NCBI GenBank assembly: GCA_003248655.1
Contig: QFPM01000018.1
Span: forward strand, 41,008 to 105,007
Length of the DNA stretch: 64,000 nucleotides
Source of the DNA: Microbacterium sp.
GTDB taxonomy: Bacteria; Actinomycetota; Actinomycetes; Actinomycetales; Microbacteriaceae
Reading direction: 5' to 3'
The stretch's first letter is position 1. Every line of letters begins with the position of its first letter. Below the pieces are notes generated by a model. That model had not been told where the DNA came from. It searched no databases and worked only from the letters and a program-made list of their open reading frames with translations. Positions 49,523 to 57,770 of the stretch are shown one piece after another. The position numbers and the translations under genes were made by a program.

Positions 49523-49547
49523 CTGGGATGCCGGCATCCGCCCTCCG

Positions 49548-49605
49548 TTCATCCGGCGCAAACTGCGGGTACGGGCCCGCGAAAGCGCGTTTCGCGACGG
49601 ATGAA
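49548..49605. repeat. 58-bp palindromic element, copy 4
   Basis: A 58-bp copy with TTCATCCGGCGCAAA and TTTCGCGACGGATGAA ends, in the same orientation as copy 3. The 25-base spacing of each pair (1-2 and 3-4) is identical, so the real unit may be the pair. Confidence 0.8.
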
Positions 49606-49617
49606 CGGGGATGCGGG

Positions 49618-50253
49618 TCAGCGGGTCGCGCGGGCGAGGTTCTCGCGCAGCTCGTCGGCATCCTGCCGCACGACGTACGCGGGGCGGTCGCGCTCGACGC
49701 GCCAGCTCTCGTCGACCGAGCCGACGTCGACGGTGTCGAACCCGAACGCGTCGTAGATCTCGGTGACGAGCGCCTCGGCATCCGCGTGATCGCTTGCGGT
49801 CGCCAGCGCGCGGCGTCCGGGCGTGCCTGCGGGTGAGCCGGTCGTCAGGATGTCGGCGGCCGGGATGTGGTTGAACGCCTTCGCGACGCGCGAGCGGGCG
49901 AGGTGATCCTGCAGGAGCCTCGTCGTCGTCGTGCGGCCCTCGTCGAGCGCCGTGATGTGGCCGTCGCGCTCCCAGTAGTAGTTGTTCGTGTCGAGCACGA
50001 TCTTGCCCGCGAGGGGCTCCACCGGCACGTCGCCGATCGCTTTCAGGGGCACGGTGACGATGGCCCAGTCCGCAGCCTCGGCGGCCTCGACGGCCGTCGC
50101 CGCGCGGACGCGGTCGCCGAGCCGCGCGGTGAGCTCCGCGAGGGTCTCTGGTCCGCGCGAGTTCGCGATCACGACGTCGTGGCCGCGCTGCGCGAGACCC
50201 TCCGCGAGAGCGCTGCCGATGTGTCCTGCTCCGATGATTCCCACTGTTGTCAT
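49618..50253 (-). CDS. NADPH:F420 oxidoreductase-like (NADP_oxidoreductase coenzyme F420) protein
   Basis: A 211-residue Rossmann protein. The nucleotide loop is VGIIGAGHIGSALAEGL and the NADPH-specific segment ANSRGPETL follows; VTVPLKAIGDVP and LDTNNYYWERDG are typical of the F420-dependent NADP reductase family (fno type), which links F420 and NADP pools. Some family members instead serve as dehydrogenases. It ends 12 bases from element copy 4 and is divergent from a reductase-like gene. Confidence 0.85.
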   Translation of the reverse strand: MTTVGIIGAGHIGSALAEGLAQRGHDVVIANSRGPETLAELTARLGDRVRAATAVEAAEAADWAIVTVPLKAIGDVPVEPLAGKIVLDTNNYYWERDGHITALDEGRTTTTRLLQDHLARSRVAKAFNHIPAADILTTGSPAGTPGRRALATASDHADAEALVTEIYDAFGFDTVDVGSVDESWRVERDRPAYVVRQDADELRENLARATR

Positions 50254-50311
50254 GCGGGTGCGCAACGCCGGCATCCCGGCATCCATTCCCGCCGCGCGGT
50301 AGCGTGTCGCC

Positions 50312-50905
50312 ATGACCGTCATCGCCACCATGTCGCTCTCGCTCGACGGCGTCGGCGCGGGCCCCAACCAGACCCTGGAGCGCCCGTTCGGGGACATCAC
50401 TCCGGGCATCCTGCATCGGTGGATGTTCGAGACGCCCGACGAGAACGTCGACGAGCGGGATGCCATCGTCTCGGCCGGCGCGTACATCATGGGCCGCAAC
50501 ATGTTCGGCCCCGTGCGCAGCGAGTGGACCGGCGACTGGCGCGGATGGTGGGGCGACGGACCGCCGTACCACGCGCCGGTGTTCGTGCTGACGCACCACC
50601 CGCGCGAGGCGCTCGAGATGGCGGGAGGCACGACGTTCCACTTCGTGACCGACGGCATCCATGCCGCGCTCGATCGAGCGAAGGATGCCGCCGACGAGCG
50701 CAACGTCCACATCGCCGGCGGAGTCTCGACGACGCGGCAGTACCTCGCCGCCGGGCTCGTCGACGAGCTCATGCTGCAGATCGCGCCGGTCGTCGTCGGG
50801 GAGGGGCTTCGGCCCCTCGAGGGCATCGGCGGGCTCGAGCTCGAGCAGCTGTCGGTGCGCGCGGCATCCCTCGTGACGCACGTCCGCTACCGCGTCGTCC
50901 GCTGA
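50312..50905 (+). CDS. Dihydrofolate-reductase/RibD-C family protein
   Basis: A 197-residue member of the RibD C-terminal/DHFR-like superfamily, predicted NADPH-dependent reductases. It begins MTVIATMSLSLDGVGAGPNQ and includes GAYIMGRNMFGP and NVHIAGGVSTTRQYLAAGLVDEL, the conserved pieces of the family. The substrate is unknown. It is divergent from the F420-type reductase with 58 bases between. Confidence 0.88.
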   Translation: MTVIATMSLSLDGVGAGPNQTLERPFGDITPGILHRWMFETPDENVDERDAIVSAGAYIMGRNMFGPVRSEWTGDWRGWWGDGPPYHAPVFVLTHHPREALEMAGGTTFHFVTDGIHAALDRAKDAADERNVHIAGGVSTTRQYLAAGLVDELMLQIAPVVVGEGLRPLEGIGGLELEQLSVRAASLVTHVRYRVVR

Positions 50906-50977
50906 CCGCTGACCGCTGACCGCGGCGCCTCGCCCTCGCCCTCGCCCCCGCGCCCCGCTTCGCGCCGCCCTTCCGCC

Positions 50978-51082
50978 GAGAAACCACTTCCGCGCCGAGA
51001 AACCACGGCGCACGTGGTTTCTCGCCGCCCAGGTGGTTTTTCGCGCGGCGGGGTGGTTTCTCGCGCGGCGGGGTGGTTTCTC
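50978..51082. repeat. GAGAAACCA array B
   Basis: Two copies of GAGAAACCA (50978, 50997) are followed by four inverted copies TGGTTTCTC (51015, 51034 with one change, 51054, 51074) at about 20-base spacing. The last two lie in a perfect 20-bp tandem repeat. The array ends 23 bases before the aminopeptidase start, on the coding strand. Confidence 0.8.
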
Positions 51083-51104
51083 GCGCGGCAACTACGCTGG
51101 TCGG

Positions 51105-52478
51105 GTGCCCGAACCCCGCTCCGCAGCCGCAACGACCGCCGCAGCCGCCACGACCGCCACGACCGCCACAACCGCCACAACCGCCACGACCGCCACAACC
51201 GCCGCCACCTCCGCCGCCATCGCCCACGCCGAGGACCTCGCCGACTTCGTCGCGGCGTCGCCGTCGAGCTTCCACGCGGCGGCCGAGGTCGCGCGTCGGC
51301 TCAAGGAGGCGGGGTTCGAGCGGCTCGACGAGACCGAGCCGTGGGCGGTCGTGCCCGGTGCGAAGCAGCTCGTCGTCCGGGACGGCGCCGTCATCGCGTG
51401 GATCGTGCCGGATGCCGTGGCCGCCGGCACCGCGTTCCGGATCTTCGGCGCCCACAGCGACTCGCCCGCGTTCAAACTCAAGCCGCAGCCGACGACAGGG
51501 CGGTTCGGCTGGCTGCAGGCGGGTGTCGAGATCTACGGCGGGCCGCTACTGAACTCGTGGCTCGATCGCGAGCTGCGCCTCGCGGGCCGGCTCGTGCTCG
51601 ACGACGGCACCGAGGTGCTCGCCGCGACGGGGCCGCTCCTGCGGCTGCCGCAGCTTGCGATTCACCTCGACCGCGAGGCGAACGACCGACTCAGCCTTGA
51701 CAAGCAGGCGCACACCCAGCCCGTCTGGGGGCTCGGCGATGCGGCATCCGCCGATCTGCTCGGCGAGCTCGCCGCCGCCGGCGGGGTCGATGCCGCCCGC
51801 ATCCGCGGCTACGACGTCGTGACGGCGGATGCCGCGCGCGGCGCCGTCTTCGGCAAGGACGACGCGTTCTTCGCCGCGGGGCGCCTCGACGACCTGGCAT
51901 CCGTGCACGCGGGTCTCGTCGCGCTCGAAGCAGCCGGCACCGACGCCGAGCACATCGCGATGCTCGCCGTCTTCGACCACGAGGAGGTCGGGTCGGGCAC
52001 GCGCTCGGGCGCCGCCGGACCCTTCCTCGCCGACGTGATCGAGCGCATCCAGCTCGGTCTCGGCACAGGTCGCGGGCAGCAGCTGCAGGCGCTCGCCGCC
52101 TCGTGGTGCGTGTCGAGCGACGTCGGCCACTCGGTGCACCCGAACTACCCCGAGAAGCATGACCCGGTCGTGCGGCCGGTGCTCGGGTCGGGCCCGATCC
52201 TCAAGATAAACGCGAACCAGCGCTACGCGACGGATGCCGCGGGCGCGGCCGCGTGGCACGCCTGGGTCGACGCCGCGGGGGTCACGAGCCAGGAGTTCGT
52301 GTCGAACAACTCGGTCCCGTGCGGGTCGACGATCGGACCCATCACGGCGACGCGCCTCGGCATCCGGACGGTGGATGTCGGCATCCCGATCCTGTCGATG
52401 CACTCGGCACGCGAGCTGGCCGGGACGGCCGACCTGCTCGCTCTCAGCCGCGTCGCGGGGGCGTTTTTCGCGGCGTGA
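51105..52478 (+). CDS. M18-family aspartyl aminopeptidase
   Basis: A 457-residue metallo-aminopeptidase of family M18, which removes N-terminal acidic residues and uses two zinc ions in an oligomeric cage. Motifs are GAHSDSPAFKLK, FDHEEVGSGTRSGA and ILSMHSARELAGT. The first 40 residues are a low-complexity ATT repeat from a nine-base repeat (about CGACCGCCA). The start is GTG at 51105; an ATG at 51033 lies in the upstream GAGAAACCA array and is rejected. The repeat leader is likely flexible. Confidence 0.88.
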   Translation: MPEPRSAAATTAAAATTATTATTATTATTATTAATSAAIAHAEDLADFVAASPSSFHAAAEVARRLKEAGFERLDETEPWAVVPGAKQLVVRDGAVIAWIVPDAVAAGTAFRIFGAHSDSPAFKLKPQPTTGRFGWLQAGVEIYGGPLLNSWLDRELRLAGRLVLDDGTEVLAATGPLLRLPQLAIHLDREANDRLSLDKQAHTQPVWGLGDAASADLLGELAAAGGVDAARIRGYDVVTADAARGAVFGKDDAFFAAGRLDDLASVHAGLVALEAAGTDAEHIAMLAVFDHEEVGSGTRSGAAGPFLADVIERIQLGLGTGRGQQLQALAASWCVSSDVGHSVHPNYPEKHDPVVRPVLGSGPILKINANQRYATDAAGAAAWHAWVDAAGVTSQEFVSNNSVPCGSTIGPITATRLGIRTVDVGIPILSMHSARELAGTADLLALSRVAGAFFAA

Positions 52479-52481
52479 GGC

Positions 52482-52561
52482 GTTTCGACTCGCTGCGCTC
52501 GCTCAACTCCCGGGGGCGGCCCCGGTCGTTGAGCGAGGGAGCGCAGCGACCGCGTCGAAAC
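52482..52561. repeat. Long inverted repeat between the aminopeptidase and msrA
   Basis: Arms GTTTCGACTCGCTGCGCTC and its near-complement, with a centre rich in GC and the word GCTCAAC/GTTGAGC, form an 80-base imperfect palindrome between two convergent genes. It resembles intergenic palindromes common in actinobacteria and could terminate both genes. Confidence 0.75.
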
Positions 52562-52564
52562 GGC

Positions 52565-53101
52565 TCAGGCCTCGGCGCGGGCGGGCAGCACCCACCCGGC
52601 ACGCGGGAAGTGGCACGTGTACCCGTTCGGGATGCGCAGCAGGTAGTCCTGGTGCTCGGGCTCGGCCTCCCAGAAGGCGCCGAGCGGCTCGATCGTCGTG
52701 ACGGCGTTCCCCGGCCAGAGGCCCGACGCGTCGACGTCGGCAATCGTCTCGCGCGCGACGGACTCCTGCTCGGGCGTCACGGGGAAGATCGCCGAGCGGT
52801 AGCTCGATCCGATGTCGTTGCCCTGGCGGTTCAGGGTCGACGGGTCGTGGATCTGAAAGAAGAACGCGAGGATGTCGCGGTACGTCGTGACACCCGGGTC
52901 GAAGACGATCTCGACGGCCTCGGCGTGGCCCGGGTGGTTGCGGTAGGTCGCGTGGTCGTTGGTGCCGCCCGTGTAGCCGACGCGCGTGTCGAGCACGCCC
53001 GGCTGGCGGCGGATGAGGTCCTCCATGCCCCAGAAGCAGCCGCCGGCGAGGATCGCCGTCTCGGTGCCCGGGGTGCGCGTGATGCTGCCGTCGTCGGTCA
53101 T
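52565..53101 (-). CDS. msrA: Peptide-methionine (S)-S-oxide reductase MsrA
   Basis: A 178-residue MsrA that repairs oxidised methionine. The catalytic cysteine is in LAGGCFWGMEDL, followed by GYTGGTNDHATYRN, GHAEAVEIVFDP and FFQIHDPSTLNRQGND. A resolving cysteine is present in GYTCHFPRAGW near the C-terminus. It is convergent with the aminopeptidase across a long palindrome. Confidence 0.97.
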   Translation of the reverse strand: MTDDGSITRTPGTETAILAGGCFWGMEDLIRRQPGVLDTRVGYTGGTNDHATYRNHPGHAEAVEIVFDPGVTTYRDILAFFFQIHDPSTLNRQGNDIGSSYRSAIFPVTPEQESVARETIADVDASGLWPGNAVTTIEPLGAFWEAEPEHQDYLLRIPNGYTCHFPRAGWVLPARAEA

Positions 53102-53205
53102 GGTGTGCTCCTCGTGTCTGTGCGCATGGCTGATGGATGCCGTGGCATCACTTCGTGCAACGCTCACCGCGTCGATTTTGGTCCCGTGCGAGCGTAGTCC
53201 GACCC

Positions 53206-54225
53206 TCAGACGAAGCGCACCCAGTTCGCGCCGCGGCCGGTCTCGATGCGCTGCCGCAGGTCGAGGCGGTCGCCGTCGACCGCGTACAGCGACACGGTTG
53301 TCGATCTCTCGCCCGCGGCGACGAGGTAGCGTCCGTCGGGGCTGACGGCGAACCCGCGCGGCTGCTCCTCGGTCACGGTGACGGCCGTGGCATCCGTCAC
53401 GGTGCCATCCGCCGCGACGGGGACGGCGGCGAGCGTGCTCTCGGTGCGCTCGGAGGCCCACAGCACCTCACCCGCGAGGTGCAGGTCGGCGCCCCAGATG
53501 TAGTGGTGCGCGAGGGGGTCCGCGCCGAACTCGCTGTGGCCGAGGCTGGCCGCGGTGTCGATCGCGGACGCGGCTCCGGCGAGGGAGAGGGCTCCGTCCC
53601 CGGCATCCCGCCGGAAGTGCAGGACCTCGCCGGAAAACTCGGTCATGACGTACACCCCCTCGCGCGCGTCGTCGATCACGAGGTGGCGCGGGCCGCTGCC
53701 GGCGGGTGCGGCGACCGTCGGCGGGTCGAGGGGCGTGAGGGCGAGGTCGTCGCCGAGGGCGTACTGCGCGATCAGGTCGGCGCCGAGCGAGACGAAGTAG
53801 GCGAAGCGGCCGTCGGGGCTCGCGAGCACGGAGTGCAGGTTCGGATACGCGATGCGCGCGACGGGTGCGCCGATCGAACCCTCGGCGACGCGGCACACGA
53901 TGCCGTAACCGCCGCCGTAGCTCGCGCCGAGCAGCACATCTCCGCCGCGGGTGAGTGCGAGGTAGTTCATGCCGCCGGAGGGAAGGTCGAGGCGCGAGAT
54001 CGGGGTCAGGGTGCCGTCCTCGCGGTTGAGGAGAAGCGTCACGATGCCGGCAGGCTCGCCCTTGACGCCCGCGTAGACGAAGTCCCGGTCGACGACGAAC
54101 GTCGAGCACCCGGTGAGTCCCTCGGTCACGGCGAGCCGCTCGAGGCGGCCGTCCGCGAAGCGGAACGTCGAGATTGAGCTGTCGCCCGCGTTGGCGACGA
54201 GGACGATCGAGGCGGTGTTGGTCAC
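53206..54225 (-). CDS. Lactonase-family (6-phosphogluconolactonase-like) beta-propeller
   Basis: A 339-residue cytosolic beta-propeller of the YkgB/Pgl lactonase family, which hydrolyses 6-phosphogluconolactone. Repeating blades show ASPDGRFAYFVSLGADLIAQY, PRHLVIDDAREGVYVMTEFSGEVL and FAVSPDGRYLVAAGE. The start is GTG at 54225 with GGAGG directly before it. Some members have other substrates, so the pentose-phosphate role is only the likeliest. Confidence 0.85.
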   Translation of the reverse strand: MTNTASIVLVANAGDSSISTFRFADGRLERLAVTEGLTGCSTFVVDRDFVYAGVKGEPAGIVTLLLNREDGTLTPISRLDLPSGGMNYLALTRGGDVLLGASYGGGYGIVCRVAEGSIGAPVARIAYPNLHSVLASPDGRFAYFVSLGADLIAQYALGDDLALTPLDPPTVAAPAGSGPRHLVIDDAREGVYVMTEFSGEVLHFRRDAGDGALSLAGAASAIDTAASLGHSEFGADPLAHHYIWGADLHLAGEVLWASERTESTLAAVPVAADGTVTDATAVTVTEEQPRGFAVSPDGRYLVAAGERSTTVSLYAVDGDRLDLRQRIETGRGANWVRFV

Positions 54226-54264
54226 CCCTCCAGCGTAGGGTCGGGCGGTGCGTGAGGGCGTGCA

Positions 54265-54300
54265 TGCATAATGCAGGCGTGGCCGGTAGAATGCTGGCAT
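54265..54300. promoter_or_regulatory. VapB operator and promoter region
   Basis: TGCAT-A-ATGCA (54265-54275) and ATGC-TG-GCAT (54291-54300) are small palindromes around the antitoxin start. TAGAAT at 54287-54292 lies seven bases before the ATG, so the transcript may be leaderless. The second palindrome covers the start codon and would let VapB-VapC repress itself. Confidence 0.45.
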
Positions 54301-54532
54301 GTCAGTATCCATCACGATTCGGAACGTTCCCGACGGCATCCGAGACGAGCTCGCCTCGCGCGCCGCGCTGTCGGGGCGGTCGTTGCAGGAGTACCTCAGC
54401 GCCGAGCTCGCCCGCATCGCGTCGAGCCCGAGCGCGGCCGAGGCGGTGTCGCGAGCGCGGCTGAACGCGCAGTCGTATCCGCCGATCGACATGGCCGACA
54501 TCGTGGATGCCGTGCATGCCGAACGCCGCTGA
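54299..54532 (+). CDS. VapB/FitA-type ribbon-helix-helix antitoxin
   Basis: A 77-residue antitoxin. The N-terminal half (MSVSITIRNVPDGIRDELAS, then LSGRSLQEYLSAEL) is a ribbon-helix-helix domain of the FitA type; the C-terminal tail (YPPIDMADIVDAVHAERR) would bind the PIN toxin. It overlaps the toxin gene by 17 bases, so expression is coupled. Confidence 0.85.
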   Translation: MSVSITIRNVPDGIRDELASRAALSGRSLQEYLSAELARIASSPSAAEAVSRARLNAQSYPPIDMADIVDAVHAERR

Positions 54533-54944
54533 CAGGCCGGAGCTGCTGGTCGTCGACGCGTCGATCGTCGTCGCACTCGTCGCTTCGCGAGCGTCCGACA
54601 CCGAGCGGCTCGCGGCGCGCGTCGGCGCGGCTGCGCTGCACGCGCCGACGCACCTCGCCGTCGAGGTCGACAGCGCGTTGCGCGGCCTCGAACGCGGCGG
54701 ACGGCTAACGCCGGCGCAGGCGGAGGCGGCGCGCCGCCACGCCGCCGCGCTCCCGATCGAGCTGTGGCCGTGGATGCTCGTCGCCGACCGGGCGTGGGAA
54801 TTGCGCGAGCGGCTGTCGACCTACGATGCGGGCTACGTGGCGCTCGCCGAGCGGCTGGAGTGCACGCTCGTCACGGGCGATCGTCGCATCAGGGCGAGCA
54901 GGGCGGCGCGCTGCACGATCGAGACTGTCGCACGCCTGGCCTAG
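54516..54944 (+). CDS. VapC-type PIN-domain toxin
   Basis: A PIN-domain ribonuclease of about 142 residues. The acidic metal residues appear in LLVVDASIVVAL (first Asp), LAVEVDSALRG (Glu) and YDAGYVALAE plus VTGDRR (later Asp). VapC proteins cut tRNA or rRNA and stop growth unless held by the antitoxin. ATGs exist at 54507 and 54516; the second is used because the first adds only MPC. It is followed by a NYN-domain gene. Confidence 0.87.
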   Translation: MPNAADRPELLVVDASIVVALVASRASDTERLAARVGAAALHAPTHLAVEVDSALRGLERGGRLTPAQAEAARRHAAALPIELWPWMLVADRAWELRERLSTYDAGYVALAERLECTLVTGDRRIRASRAARCTIETVARLA

Positions 54945-54970
54945 TCTCGAAAACGACGGAAGGAGCCCCG

Positions 54971-55528
54971 ATGGGCGCAGAGGATCGCACGACGTGGGTG
55001 CTCGTCGACGGCGAGAACATCGACGCGACGCTCGGTAGCTCGATCCTGGGCCGCCGTCCACAGCCCGATGAGCGGCCGCGGTGGGACCGCATCCTCGCGT
55101 TCATCTCGCGCCGCTGGGGGCAGAGCGCGCGGGGACTGTTCTTTCTCAACGCGTCGACGAATCTGCCGATGCCGTTCATCCAGGCGCTGCTCGCGCTCGG
55201 GTATCAGCCGATCCCGCTGTCGGGCGACGCCGACGAGAAGGTCGTCGACGTCGCCATCCAGCGGACGCTGCGGGCGCTGCGTGAGCGCTCGGGCGACGTC
55301 GTGCTCGTCAGCCACGACGGCGACTTCGTCGACGATCTCGGCGCCGTCCTCGACGGGCGCCGCGTCGGCGTCATGGGTTTCGCCGAGTTCCGCAACGCGG
55401 GCTTCGCCGACCTCCCCGGGCTCGAGTTCTTCGACCTCGAGTACGACGTCGAGGCGTTCCACACGCCGCTGCCGCGCGTGCGCATCATCGCGATCGACGA
55501 GTTCGACCCCGAGCAGTTCCTGCGGTGA
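54971..55528 (+). CDS. NYN-domain (PIN-like) putative ribonuclease
   Basis: A 185-residue NYN-domain protein, a PIN-like metal-dependent RNase fold. The catalytic acidic residues appear in WVLVDGENID, PLSGDADEKVVDVAIQ and VVLVSHDGDFVDDL. A final tail (RIIAIDEFDPEQFL) is conserved in the group. AGGAG precedes the ATG at 54971. Its stop overlaps the next gene by GTGA. It lies directly after a PIN toxin, giving two RNase-fold genes in a row. Confidence 0.88.
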   Translation: MGAEDRTTWVLVDGENIDATLGSSILGRRPQPDERPRWDRILAFISRRWGQSARGLFFLNASTNLPMPFIQALLALGYQPIPLSGDADEKVVDVAIQRTLRALRERSGDVVLVSHDGDFVDDLGAVLDGRRVGVMGFAEFRNAGFADLPGLEFFDLEYDVEAFHTPLPRVRIIAIDEFDPEQFLR

Positions 55529-55935
55529 CGGAGATGGCGAACACGACGAAGGATGCTGCGGGACGGCTCGTGCTGGACGGGTGGGTGCAGGAGCTCGCGC
55601 CCGGCGAAGTGTTCGTCTTCGGCTCGAACGGCGCGGGGTTCCACGGCGGAGGCGCGGCGCGGATCGCGTTCGACCGATTTGGTGCGGTCTGGGGTCAGGG
55701 TCACGGCCTGCAGGGTCGGAGCTACGCGATCGACACGATGACGGATGCCGCGACGATGGCGCGCGACATCGCGGGTCTGCTCGCCTTCGCGCGCGAGCAT
55801 TCCGAGCTGACGTTCCTCGTCATTGAGCTCGGGTGCGGCATCGGACCGTACCAGCCGGCCGATGTCGCGCCGCACTTCGCGGATGCCGGAGCGAATGTCG
55901 CGTTGCCCCCGTCTTTCGCCGAGCTCCTGGGCTGA
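55525..55935 (+). CDS. A1S_2505-type phage nonstructural-like protein
   Basis: A 136-residue protein. The core FVFGSNGAGFHGGGAARIA, FGAVWGQGHGLQGRSYAID and FLVIELGCGIGPYQPADVAPHF matches the A1S_2505-type family, known mainly from phages and some chromosomes, with a nucleotide- or ADP-ribose-binding appearance (macro-like glycine loops). Function is unknown. It starts with GTG 55525 inside the stop of the NYN gene; an ATG at 55534 is an alternative. The coupling suggests joint action on nucleotides or RNA ends, which is inference. Confidence 0.75.
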   Translation: MTEMANTTKDAAGRLVLDGWVQELAPGEVFVFGSNGAGFHGGGAARIAFDRFGAVWGQGHGLQGRSYAIDTMTDAATMARDIAGLLAFAREHSELTFLVIELGCGIGPYQPADVAPHFADAGANVALPPSFAELLG

Positions 55936-55964
55936 CGGGCGGGCTGCCGGGGTAGGGTCGCGGC

Positions 55965-56789
55965 ATGAGTCGAACGATCGTGATCACGGGCGCGAGCGAC
56001 GGGATCGGCGCGGCCGCGGCGCGGCAACTGAGCGCCGCGGGGGAGCGGGTAGTTGTCGTCGGACGGAGCGCGGAGAAGTCGCGCTCCGTCGCCGAGAGCA
56101 TCGGGGCGCCGTTCCACGTCGCCGACTTCGCCGAACTCGATCAGGTGCGCGCGCTCGCCGCGACGCTGCTCGAGCAGTATCCGCGCATCGACGTGCTCGC
56201 GAACAACGCGGGCGGCATCTTCGGGGATCGCACCGTCACGGTCGACGGAAATGAGCTGACGTTCCAGGTCAACCATCTCGCGGGCTTTCTGCTGACCAAC
56301 CTGCTGCGCGAGCGGCTGATCGAGAGCAGGGCATCGGTCATCCAGACCTCGAGCGTCGCGGCGCGGACGTTCTCGCGCTTCGACATCGACGATCTGCAGG
56401 CGGAGCGGCGGTTCTCGCCGAGCGCGGCCTACGGCAACGCCAAGCTCGCGAACATCCTGTTCACGAAGGAGCTTGCGCGACGTTTCGGTGGCGACGGGAT
56501 GTCGGCGGTCGCCTTCCACCCCGGCGCGATCGCGAGCAGCTTCGCCGGAGGGTCGAAGGGTGTCTGGCGCTGGCTGTACACGAACCCGGTCGCGAGCCGG
56601 CTGCTGACCTCGACCGAGGTGGGCGGCGCGCGGCTGGCGTGGCTCGCGATGGGTACGCCCGGCGTCGACTTGCAGCCCGGAGGCTACTACGCGAACAACC
56701 GCCCCGCTCGCACGAGTGCGGTCGCCGCTGACCCGCTCGTGGCGCGAGAGCTGTGGGAGCGCAGCGCCGACCTCGTCGGCCTCGCGTAG
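55965..56789 (+). CDS. Short-chain dehydrogenase/reductase
   Basis: A 274-residue SDR of the retinol-dehydrogenase-like group. The cofactor loop is TGASDGIGAAAARQL; NNAGGIFG stabilises the fold; the catalytic pair is in AAYGNAKLANI (YXXXK). A final segment of about 60 residues after the Rossmann core is typical of this group. It sits alone between the A1S_2505-like gene and a convergent ATP-grasp gene. Confidence 0.92.
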   Translation: MSRTIVITGASDGIGAAAARQLSAAGERVVVVGRSAEKSRSVAESIGAPFHVADFAELDQVRALAATLLEQYPRIDVLANNAGGIFGDRTVTVDGNELTFQVNHLAGFLLTNLLRERLIESRASVIQTSSVAARTFSRFDIDDLQAERRFSPSAAYGNAKLANILFTKELARRFGGDGMSAVAFHPGAIASSFAGGSKGVWRWLYTNPVASRLLTSTEVGGARLAWLAMGTPGVDLQPGGYYANNRPARTSAVAADPLVARELWERSADLVGLA

Positions 56790-56814
56790 CGCCCGGCTAC
56801 GCCGCCGCGCTCGG

Positions 56815-57714
56815 CTACGCCGCCGCGCGGAGGATGGCGTCGGCGACGGCATCCGTGATGTGGGGAGCCACGTGGAGGTTGAGGGCCGGCTCGACGAGCT
56901 CGACCTCGAGCAGGCACAGGCCGTACTCGGCCGAGTCGACGGTGTCGATCCGGGCGTAGAGCGGCAGGTCGCCGCCCGTCACCTGGCGCACCGCGCGCAG
57001 CACGTCGGCGGCGAACGACTGCTCGGCATCCGTCGCGTCGACGAGCACCGGGTTTTCGACGTAGACGCCGCCGAGGAAGCCCCCGCCGGGGGCGAGCAGG
57101 GCGCCCTTCGCGATCGCGTGCGTGAATATGCCGTCGATGGCATACAGCGCCTTCTCGTGACCTGCCGACAGCTCCGGAATCTCCGGCTGGATCATCGCGA
57201 CGCCGCCCGCGTCGACGATCCGGGATGCCAGGGCGAGGGCGGCGGGGTCGGATGCCGCGAACAGGCCGGTGTCGCGCGCGCCGGCCGAGACGGCGGGCTT
57301 CACGACGAGGCCCCCGTGTGACGCGCGCGCGAGGGCGTCGGCTGCGGCATCCCTCGTGGTCGCGTATTCCGTCGGGACGACCCGCACGCCGGCATCCGCG
57401 AGGTCGCGCAGGTAGTGCTTGTCGAGGTTCCAGCGCATCGTCGCCGGCGCGTTGACGATACGCGTCGCGGCGTCGGCGCGATCGAGCCACGCATGGAAGT
57501 CGGCGGGGCGATCGGGGTAGTCCCACGGTGACCGGATCACGAGGAGGTCAAACGACGCGAGGTCGACCGTGTCGGCGTGCCAGACGACGCTCTCGGCGTG
57601 CGCACCCCGCTCACGCAGCGCCCCCAGCAGCGGGGGCGTGTCGTAGTCGGGGTCTTCGTCGGCGTAGACATCGGTGACGACGATCCCGATGCGCGGAGCG
57701 GATGCCTGAGTCAC
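56815..57714 (-). CDS. ATP-grasp (RimK/glutathione-synthase-like) protein
   Basis: A 299-residue ATP-grasp ligase-like protein. The N-terminal preATP-grasp part includes IGIVVTDVYADEDPDYDTP and LLVIRSPWDYPDRP; the ATP-binding loop and metal site lie in GLVVKPAVSAGARDTG and the final CLLEVELVEPALNL. It resembles STM4014/RimK-type enzymes that join an amino acid to a carboxylate, with unknown substrate. It starts with GTG at 57714, divergent from the Nudix gene. Confidence 0.85.
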   Translation of the reverse strand: MTQASAPRIGIVVTDVYADEDPDYDTPPLLGALRERGAHAESVVWHADTVDLASFDLLVIRSPWDYPDRPADFHAWLDRADAATRIVNAPATMRWNLDKHYLRDLADAGVRVVPTEYATTRDAAADALARASHGGLVVKPAVSAGARDTGLFAASDPAALALASRIVDAGGVAMIQPEIPELSAGHEKALYAIDGIFTHAIAKGALLAPGGGFLGGVYVENPVLVDATDAEQSFAADVLRAVRQVTGGDLPLYARIDTVDSAEYGLCLLEVELVEPALNLHVAPHITDAVADAILRAAA

Positions 57715-57770
57715 GAGCGCCCAGCCTACCGACAGCGCCGCCGGCCCGCCGCGGGCAATAGCCTGGAGAG

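Noticed and set aside
52482..52561. Insertion sequence end
   Set aside because: There is an 80-base palindrome but no transposase gene and no target duplication; it is an intergenic repeat of a common actinobacterial type.
54971..55935. Prophage marked by the A1S_2505-like gene
   Set aside because: Only one phage-type gene is present among chromosomal genes with normal composition.
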